Shown piece by piece: positions 55,251 to 64,000 of a stretch of DNA of 64,000 bases. Positions within the stretch are counted from its first letter, which is position 1; every line of letters starts with the position of its first letter. The stretch covers positions 73,447,548-73,511,547 of the forward strand of contig OZ038485.1 of assembly GCA_964036315.1 (NCBI GenBank), in the 5' to 3' direction. The notes beneath the pieces were generated by a model. That model was given only the letters and a program-made list of their open reading frames with translations, did not search any database and had not been told where the DNA came from. The stretch is from Acanthosepion esculentum (taxonomy: Eukaryota; Mollusca; Cephalopoda; Sepiida; Sepiidae). Position numbers and translations under genes: made by a program.

Positions 55251-58080
55251 TAGTTGTATGCATAATGATGAAAATCAGAAGTACATATAAATAGATTTAT
55301 TTAGTTTTATACAAAATGATGAAAATCAAAAGTACATTTCCATAGATTTATTTAGTTCTATGCAAAATGATGAAAATCAGAAGTACATATAAATAGATTT
55401 ATTTAGTTTATACAAAATGATGAAAATCAGAAGTACATATAAATAGATTTATTTAGTTTTATACAAAATGATGAAAATCAGAAGTACATATTAATAGATT
55501 TCTTTAGTTTTATACAAAATGATGAAAATCAGAAGTACATATAAATAGATTTCTTTAGTTTTATACAAAATGATGAAAATCAGAAGTACATATAAATAGA
55601 TTTATTTAGTTTTATACAAAATGATGAAAATCAGAAGTACATATAAATAGATTTATTTAGTTGTATGCATAATGATGAAAATCAGAAGTACATATAAATA
55701 GATTTATTTAGTTTTATACAAAATGATGAACATCAGAAGTACATATAAATAGATTTATTTAGTTTTATACAAAATGATGAAAATCAAAAGTACATATAAA
55801 TAGATTTATTTAGTTTTATACAAAATGATGAAAATCAGAAGTACATATAAATAGATTTATTTAGTTTTATACAAAATGATGAAAATCAGAAGTACATATA
55901 AATAGATTTATTTAGTTTTATACAAAATGATGAAAATGAGAAGTACATATAAATAGATTTATTTAGTTTTATACAAAATGATGAAAATCAGAAGTACATT
56001 TCCATAGATTTATTTAGTTTTATAAAAAATGATGAAAATCAGAAGTACATTTCAATAGATTTCTTTAGTTTTATACAAAATGATGAAAATCAAAAGTACA
56101 TATAAATAGATTTATTTAGTTTTATACAAAATGATGAAAATCAGAAGTACATTTCCATAGATTTATTTAGTTTTATACAAAATGATGAAAATCAGAAGTA
56201 CATTTCAATAGATTTATTTAGTTTTATACAAAATGATGAAAATCAAAAGTACATATCAATAGATTTATTTAGTTTTATACAAAATGATGAAAATCAGAAG
56301 TACATTTCCATAGATTTATTTAGTTTTATACAAAATGATGAAAATCAGAAGTACATTTCCATAGATGTATTTAGTTTTATACAAAATGATGAAAATCAGA
56401 AGTACATATAAATAGATTTATTTAGTTGTATGCATAATGATGAAAATCAGAAGTACATATAAATAGATTTATTTAGTTTTATACAAAATGATGAACATCA
56501 GAAGTACATATAAATAGATTTATTTAGTTTTATACAAAATGATGAAAATCAGAAGTACATATAAATAGATTTATTTAGTTTTATACAAAATGATGAAAAT
56601 CAGAAGTACATTTCCATAGATTTATTTAGTTTTATACAAAATGATGAAAATCAGAAGTACATATAAATAGATTTATTTAGTTGTATGCATAATGATGAAA
56701 ATCAGAAGTACATATAAATAGATTTATTTAGTTTTATACAAAATGATGAACATCAGAAGTACATATAAATAGATTTATTTAGTTTTATACAAAATGATGA
56801 AAATCAGAAGTGCATTTCCATAGATTTATTTAGTTTTATACAAAATGATGAAAATCAGAAGTACATTTCCATAGATTTATTTAGTTTTATACAAAATGAT
56901 GAAAATCAGAAGTACATATAAATAGATTTATTTAGTTGTATGCATAATGATGAAAATCAGAAGTACATATAAATAGATTTATTTAGTTTTATACAAAATG
57001 ATGAACATCAGAAGTACATATAAATAGATTTATTTAGTTTTATACAAAATGATGAAAATCAAAAGTACATATAAATAGATTTATTTAGTTTTATACAAAA
57101 TGATGAAAATCAGAAGTACATATAAATAGATTTATTTAGTTTTATACAAAATGATGAAAATCAGAAGTACATTTCCATAGATTTATTTAGTTTTATACAA
57201 AATGATGAAAATCAGAAGTACATTTCAATAGATTTATTTAGTTGTATGCATAATGATGAAAATCAGAAGTACATATAAATAGATTTATTTAGTTTTATAC
57301 AAAATGATGAAAATCAAAAGTACATTTCCATAGATTTATTTAGTTCTATGCAAAATGATGAAAATCAGAAGTACATATAAATAGATTTATTTAGTTTATA
57401 CAAAATGATGAAAATCAGAAGTACATATAAATAGATTTATTTAGTTTTATACAAAATGATGAAAATCAGAAGTACATATTAATAGATTTCTTTAGTTTTA
57501 TACAAAATGATGAAAATCAGAAGTACATATAAATAGATTTCTTTAGTTTTATACAAAATGATGAAAATCAGATGTACATATAAATAGATTTATTTAGTTT
57601 TATACAAAATGATGAAAATCAGAAGTACATATAAATAGATTTATTTAGTTGTATGCATAATGATGAAAATCAGAAGTACATATAAATAGATTTATTTAGT
57701 TTTATACAAAATGATGAACATCAGAAGTACATATAAATAGATTTATTTAGTTTTATACAAAATGATGAAAATCAAAAGTACATATAAATAGATTTATTTA
57801 GTTTTATACAAAATGATGAAAATTAGAAGTACATATAAATAGATTTATTTAGTTTTATACAAAATGATGAAAATCAGAAGTACATTTCCATAGATTTATT
57901 TAGTTTTATAAAAAATGATGAAAATCAGAAGTACATTTCAATAGATTTCTTTAGTTTTATACAAAATGATGAAAATCAAAAGTACATATAAATAGATTTA
58001 TTTAGTTTTATACAAAATGATGAAAATCAAAAGTACATATAAATAGATTTATTTAGTTTTATACAAAATGATGAAAATCA
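55251..58080 (+). repeat. gttgtatgcat block with a 5-unit HOR
   Basis: A unit with gttgtatgcataatg (unit positions 51 to about 14) followed by a gaacat unit appears at 55253 and recurs at 56425, 56680 and 56935 (255 bp, 5 units each), then 57241 and 57648. The segment from 55253 recurs from 57241, 1,988 bp on (39 units less one deletion). It includes an agttctatgc unit, the agtttatac deletion and atattaatag with tttcttt units. The marker creates ATGCAT (an NsiI site), absent elsewhere in the window as far as I saw. Confidence 0.8.
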
Positions 58081-59900
58081 GAAGTACATTTCCATAGATT
58101 TATTTAGTTTTATACAAAATGATGAAAATCAGAAGTACATTTCAATAGATTTATTTAGTTTTATACAAAATGATGAAAATCAAATGTACATATAAATAGA
58201 TTTATTTAGTTTTATACAAAATGATGAAAATCAGAAGTACATTTCCATAGATTTATTTAGTTTTATACAAAATGATGAAAATCAGAAGAACATTTCCATA
58301 GATTTATTTAGTTTTATACAAAATGATGAAAATCAGAAGTACATATAAATAGATTTCTTTAGTTTTATACAAAATGATGAATATCAGAAGTACATATAAC
58401 TAGATTTATTTAGTTTTATACAAAATGATGAAAATAAGAAGTACATATAAATAGATTTATTTAGTTTTATAGGAAATGATGAAAATAAGAAGTACATTTC
58501 AATAGATTTATTTAGTTGTATACAAAATGATGAAAATCAGAAGTACATATAAATAGATTTATTTAGTTTTATACAAAATGATGAAAATCAAAAGTACATA
58601 TAAATAGATTTATTTAGTTTTATACAAAATGATGAAAATTAGAAGTACATATAAATAGATTTATTTAGTTTTATACAAAATGATGAAAATCAGAAGTACA
58701 TTTACATAGATTTATTTAGTTTTATAAAAAATGATGAAAATCAGAAGTACTTTTCAATAGATTTCTTTAGTTTTATACAAAATGATGAAAATCAAAAGTA
58801 CATATAAATAGATTTATTTAGTTTTATACAAAATGATGAAAATCAAAAGTACATATAAATAGATTTATTTAGTTTTATACAAAATGATGAAAATCAGAAG
58901 TACATTTCCATAGATTTATTTAGTTTTATACAAAATGATGAAAATCAGAAGTACATTTCAATAGATTTATTTAGTTTTATACAAAATGATGAAAATCAAA
59001 TGTACATATAAATAGATTTATTTAGTTTTATACAAAATGATGAAAATCAGAAGTACATTTCCATAGATTTATTTAGTTTTATACAAAATGATGAAAATCA
59101 GAAGAACATTTCCATAGATTTATTTAGTTTTATACAAAATGATGAAAATCAGAAGTACATATAAATAGATTTCTTTAGTTTTATACAAAATGATGAATAT
59201 CAGAAGTACATATAACTAGATTTATTTAGTTTTATACAAAATGATGAAAATAAGAAGTACATATAAATAGATTTATTTAGTTTTATAGGAAATGATGAAA
59301 ATAAGAAGTACATTTCAATAGATTTATTTAGTTGTATACAAAATGATGAAAATCAGAAGTACATATAAATAGATTTATTTAGTTTTATACAAAATGATGA
59401 AAATCAAAAGTACATATAAATAGATTTATTTAGTTTTATACAAAATGATGAAAATTAGAAGTACATATAAATAGATTTATTTAGTTTTATACAAAATGAT
59501 GAAAATCAGAAGTACATTTACATAGATTTATTTAGTTTTATAAAAAATGATGAAAATCAGAAGTACTTTTCAATAGATTTCTTTAGTTTTATACAAAATG
59601 ATGAAAATCAAAAGTACATATAAATAGATTTATTTAGTTTTATACAAAATGATGAAAATCAAAAGTACATATAAATAGATTTATTTAGTTTTATACAAAA
59701 TGATGAAAATCAGAAGTACATTTCCATAGATTTATTTAGTTTTATACAAAATGATAAAAATCAGAAGTACATTTCAATAGATTTATTTAGTTTTATACAA
59801 AATGATGAAAATCAAATGTACATATAAATAGATTTATTTAGTTTTATACAAAATGATGAAAATCAGAAGTACATTTCCATAGATTTATTTAGTTTTATAC
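58081..59900 (+). repeat. 16-unit HOR (816 bp), two copies and a partial third
   Basis: Units repeat in order at 816 bp: type B, ttcaatag, aaatgtac, B, agaac type B, A with tttcttt, gaatat with ataactag (58385 and 59201), ataag, aggaaat with ataag, gttgtatac, aaaag, aattag, ttacatag, and aaaaaatg with acttttcaatag. The two copies appear almost identical. A third begins near 59710 but departs after a few units into the gttgtatgcat family. Confidence 0.85.
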
Positions 59901-62900
59901 AAAATGATGAAAATCAGAAGTACATTTCCATAGATTTATTTAGTTTTATACAAAATGATGAAAATCAGAAGTACATATAAATAGATTTATTTAGTTGTAT
60001 GCATAATGATGAAAATCAGAAGTACATATAAATAGATTTATTTAGTTTTATACAAAATGATGAACATCAGAAGTACATATAAATAGATTTATTTAGTTTT
60101 ATACAAAATGATGAAAATCAGAAGTACATATAAATAGATTTATTTAGTTTTATACAAAATGATGAAAATCAGAAGTACATTTCCATAGATTTATTTAGTT
60201 TTATACAAAATGATGAAAATCAGAAGTACATATAAATAGATTTATTTAGTTGTATGCATAATGATGAAAATCAGAAGTACATATAAATAGATTTATTTAG
60301 TTTTATACAAAATGATGAACATCAGAAGTACATATAAATAGATTTATTTAGTTTTATACAAAATGATGAAAATCAGAAGTACATTTCCATAGATTTATTT
60401 AGTTTTATACAAAATGATGAAAATCAGAAGTACATTTCCATAGATTTATTTAGTTTTATACAAAATGATGAAAATCAGAAGTACATATAAATAGATTTAT
60501 TTAGTTGTATGCATAATGATGAAAATCAGAAGTACATATAAATAGATTTATTTAGTTTTATACAAAATGATGAACATCAGAAGTACATATAAATAGATTT
60601 ATTTAGTTTTATACAAAATGATGAAAATCAAAAGTACATATAAATAGATTTATTTAGTTTTATACAAAATGATGAAAATTAGAAGTACATATAAATAGAT
60701 TTATTTAGTTTTATACAAAATGATGAAAATCAGAAGTACATTTCCATAGATTTATTTAGTTTTATAAAAAATGATGAAAATCAGAAGTACATTTCAATAG
60801 ATTTCTTTAGTTTTATACAAAATAATGAAAATCAAAAGTACATATAAATAGATTTATTTAGTTTTATACAAAATGATGAAAATCAAAAGTACATATAAAT
60901 AGATTTATTTAGTTTTATACAAAATGATGAAAATCAGAAGTACATTTCCATAGATTTATTTAGTTTTATACAAAATGATGAAAATCAGAAGTACATTTCA
61001 ATAGATTTATTTAGTTTTATACAAAATGATGAAAATCAAAAGTACATATAAATAGATTTATTTAGTTTTATACAAAATGATGAAAATCAGAAGTATATTT
61101 CCATAGATTTATTTAGTTTTATACAAAATGATGAAAATCAGAAGTACATTTCCATAGATTTATTTAGTTTTATACAAAATGATGAAAATCAGAAGTACAT
61201 ATAAATAGATTTATTTAGTTGTATGCATAATGATGAAAATCAGAAGTACATATAAATAGATTTATTTAGTTTTATACAAAATGATGAAAATCAGAAGTAC
61301 ATATAAATAGATTTATTTAGTTTTATACAAAATGATGAAAATCAGAAGTACATATAAATAGATTTATTTAGTTTTATACAAAATGATGAAAATCAGAATT
61401 ACATATAAATAGATTTATTTAGTTTTATACAAAATGATGAAAATTAGAAGTACATATAAATAGATTTATTTAGTTTTATACAAAATGATGAAAATCAGAA
61501 GTACATTTCCATAGATTTATTTAGTTTTATAAAAAATGATGAAAATCAGAAGTACATTTCAATAGATTTCTTTAGTTTTATACAAAATGATGAAAATCAA
61601 AAGTACATATAAATAGATTTATTTAGTTTTATACAAAATGATGAAAATCAGAAGTACATATAAATAGATTTATTTAGTTTTATACAAAATGATGAAAATC
61701 AGAAGTACATTTCCATAGATTTATTTAGTTTTATACAAAATGATGAAAATCAGAAGTACATATAAATAGATTTATTTAGTTGTATGCATAATGATGAAAA
61801 TCAGAAGTACATATAAATAGATTTATTTAGTTTTATACAAAATGATGAACATCAGAAGTACATATAAATAGATTTATTTAGTTTTATACAAAATGATGAA
61901 AATCAGAAGTACATTTCCATAGATTTATTTAGTTTTATACAAAATGATGAAAATCAGAAGTACATTTCCATAGATTTATTTAGTTTTATACAAAATGATG
62001 AAAATCAGAAGTACATATAAATAGATTTATTTAGTTGTATGCATAATGATGAAAATCAGAAGTACATATAAATAGATTTATTTAGTTTTATACAAAATGA
62101 TGAACATCAGAAGTACATATAAATAGATTTATTTAGTTTTATACAAAATGATGAAAATCAAAAGTACATATAAATAGATTTATTTAGTTTTATACAAAAT
62201 GATGAAAATTAGAAGTACATATAAATAGATTTATTTAGTTTTATACAAAATGATGAAAATCAGAAGTACATTTCCATAGATTTATTTAGTTTTATAAAAA
62301 ATGATGAAAATCAGAAGTACATTTCAATAGATTTCTTTAGTTTTATACAAAATAATGAAAATCAAAAGTACATATAAATAGATTTATTTAGTTTTATACA
62401 AAATGATGAAAATCAGAAGTACATATAAATAGATTTATTTAGTTGTATGCATAATGATGAAAATCAGAAGTACATATAAATAGATTTATTTAGTTTTATA
62501 CAAAATGATGAAAATCAGAAGTACATATAAATAGATTTATTTAGTTTTATACAAAATGATGAAAATCAGAAGTACATATAAATAGATTTATTTAGTTTTA
62601 TACAAAATGATGAAAATCAGAAGTACATATAAATAGATTTATTTAGTTTTATACAAAATGATGAAAATTAGAAGTACATATAAATAGATTTATTTAGTTT
62701 TATACAAAATGATGAAAATCAGAAGTACATTTCCATAGATTTATTTAGTTTTATAAAAAATGATGAAAATCAGAAGTACATATAAATAGATTTATTTAGT
62801 TTTATACAAAATGATGAAAATCAAAAGTACATATAAATAGATTTATTTAGTTTTATACAAAATGATGAAAATCAGAAGTACATTTCCATAGATTTATTTA

Positions 62901-64000
62901 GTTTTATACAAAATGATGAAAATCAGAAGTACATTTCCATTGATTTATTTAGTTTTATACAAAATGATGAAAATCAGAAGTACATTTCCATAGATTTATT
63001 TAGTTTTATACAAAATGATGAAAATCAGAAGTACATTTCAATAGATTTATTTAGTTGTATGCATAATGATGAAAATCAGAAGTACATATAAATAGATTTA
63101 TTTAGTTTTATACAAAATGATGAAAATCAAAAGTACATTTCCATAGATTTATTTAGTTCTATGCAAAATGATGAAAATGAGAAGTACATATAAATAGATT
63201 TATTTAGTTTATACAAAATGATGAAAATCAGAAGTACATATAAATAGATTTATTTAGTTTTATACAAAATGATGAAAATCAGAAGTACATATTAATAGAT
63301 TTCTTTAGTTTTATACAAAATGATGAAAATCAGAAGTACATATAAATAGATTTCTTTAGTTTTATACAAAATGATGAATATCAGAAGTACATATAACTAG
63401 ATTTATTTAGTTTTATACAAAATGATGAAAATAAGAAGTACATATAAATAGATTTATTTAGTTTTATAGGAAATGATGAAAATAAGAAGTACATTTCAAT
63501 AGATTTATTTAGTTGTATACAAAATGATGAAAATCAGAAGTACATATAAATAGATTTATTTAGTTGTATGCATAATGATGAAAATCAGAAGTACATATAA
63601 ATAGATTTATTTAGTTTTATACAAAATGATGAACATCAGAAGTACATATAAATAGATTTATTTAGTTTTATACAAAATGATGAAAATCAAAAGTACATAT
63701 AAATAGATTTATTTAGTTTTATACAAAATGATGAAAATTAGAAGTACATATAAATAGATTTATTTAGTTTTATACAAAATGATGAAAATCAGAAGTACAT
63801 TTCCATAGATTTATTTAGTTTTATAAAAAATGATGAAAATCAGAAGTACATTTCAATAGATTTCTTTAGTTTTATACAAAATAATGAAAATCAAAAGTAC
63901 ATATAAATAGATTTATTTAGTTTTATACAAAATGATGAAAATCAGAAGTACATATAAATAGATTTATTTAGTTGTATGCATAATGATGAAAATCAGAAGT
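59901..64000 (+). repeat. 5-unit and 30-unit HORs with gttgtatgcat
   Basis: The gttgtatgcat marker lies at 59994, 60249, 60504 (5-unit spacing), 61218, 61779, 62034, 62442, 63054, 63563 and 63971. A larger period of about 1,530 bp (30 units) links 60504, 62034 and 63563; the last spacing is 1,529 bp because a 1-bp deletion unit lies near 63210. Shared markers after the anchor are gaacat, aaaag, aattag, B, aaaaaatg with ttcaatag and tttcttt, and an aataatg aaaag unit (60811, 62341, 63870). The 5-unit HOR closely matches that at 56425-57190. The array continues beyond base 64000, which is position 29 of a unit. Confidence 0.82.

Larger units (their letters stand above)
1..64000 (+). repeat. 51-bp AT-rich satellite array, open at both ends
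   Basis: Head-to-tail units of 51 bp fill the entire window without interruption or inversion. Conserved blocks within a unit (base 1 of the window = unit position 1) are atacaaaa (5-12), gatgaa (14-19), tcag (22-25), gtac (28-31) and gatttatttag (41-51). Positions 34-37 are hypervariable. The type A consensus has 24 A, 18 T, 6 G and 3 C (82% A+T); type B has two more C. There are 1,255 full units plus 29 bp. Only 34 units depart from 51 bp, by 1-2 bp each. No non-satellite sequence occurs, so neither array edge lies in this window. The unit is in the minisatellite size range, but the array length is that of a satellite. A eukaryotic nuclear origin is inferred; the family is not one I recognise by name. 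Confidence 0.98.

Noticed and set aside
1..64000. Tiny ORF in each unit starting at the double ATG (unit position 13), encoding MMKIRSTYK or MMKIRSTFP then TAG
   Set aside because: It has nine codons, is identical in every unit, and has no translation signals. It is a by-product of the repeat.
1..64000. CRISPR array (conserved repeat with a variable part)
   Set aside because: The variable part is only 4-5 bp, its states recur hundreds of times, and there are no unique spacers, leader or cas genes.
1..64000. AATAAA polyadenylation signal on the minus strand in each unit (opposite tttatt)
   Set aside because: Expected in 80% A+T sequence. No gene or transcript context supports it.
1..64000. 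CENP-B box or yeast-type ARS consensus
   Set aside because: The consensus contains no CpG, so a CENP-B box is impossible. The best AT-rich stretch (atttatttagt) misses several positions of the ARS consensus.
1..64000. Iteron-type plasmid origin or bacterial repeat region
   Set aside because: Iterons number a few to tens beside a rep gene. Over a thousand units with layered HORs and no gene do not fit.
1..64000. Hairpin from aaatc (unit 19-23) and gattt (41-45)
   Set aside because: A 5-bp A+T-rich stem with a 17-base loop is too weak to call a structure, and no variant pairs suggest compensation.
1..64000. Inverted units or strand switches
   Set aside because: None were seen. Every unit reads in the same direction.

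Overview
The whole window is one uninterrupted tandem satellite array. Its basic unit is 51 bp, all copies lie in the same orientation, and the array runs past both edges of the window. If base 1 is taken as unit position 1, the window holds 1,255 complete units plus the first 29 bp of another (63972-64000). The arithmetic closes: 1,255 x 51 = 64,005, and the observed phase at the end is 34 bp short. My hand tally gives 31 units short by 1 bp, two short by 2 bp and one long by 1 bp, which also sums to -34. The consensus is about 78-82% A+T, has no CpG, and carries more A and G than T and C on the + strand. I see no tRNA, rRNA, transposon, CRISPR array or credible protein gene. Homogeneous satellite of this length points to a eukaryotic nuclear genome, probably heterochromatin, a centromere/pericentromere or a sex or B chromosome. 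The species cannot be named from this sequence.

Units come in two main forms that differ almost only at unit positions 34-37. Type A reads tataaata at positions 33-40, a full match to the eukaryotic TATA-box consensus TATAWAWR. Type B reads tttccata there. A set of rarer forms (ATATCC, TTTCAA, TTTCTA, ATATGA, ATAAAA, TTTACA, TTAACA and others) also varies at this spot. Type B is free of stop codons in one forward frame, because 51 bp is 17 codons. Type A carries TAA in that frame.

Above the 51-bp level the array is a mosaic of higher-order repeats (HORs), traced with marker variants and with spacings that are exact multiples of 51 (less any shared 1-bp deletions). Layout: 1-3060 has 25- and 21-unit HORs. 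3330-5215 is copied at 6240-8225 (57 to 59 units apart). 9016-15237 holds three copies of a 40/41-unit HOR. 15238 to about 18300 holds three copies of a 21-unit HOR. The stretch from about 12559 to 19085 (6,527 bp) is followed by a second, shorter copy at 19086-23470 (4,385 bp), and the two differ by exactly two 21-unit HORs. 23471-26690 has a 31-unit HOR. 26700-29100 has a diverged 32-unit HOR. 29180-32150 has 21- then 15-unit HORs rich in 1-bp deletions. 32160-35640 is mixed, with a 12-unit HOR. 35640-38190 has a 25-unit HOR. 38191-39950 has a 12-unit HOR. 39960-44100 has 29-, 19- and 16-unit HORs. 44100-53510 has 12-, 23-, 32- and 40/42-unit HORs. 53506-53910 is the longest run I found without a stop in the latent 17-codon frame. 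55250-64000 is marked by a gttgtatgcat variant and has 5-, 16- and 30-unit HORs.

Nothing here works as a gene system. The pattern is what repeated unequal exchange, local amplification and gene conversion produce. The interest lies in the switchable four-base box, the dense TATA-like motifs, the datable nested duplications and the possible origin from a protein-coding minisatellite.
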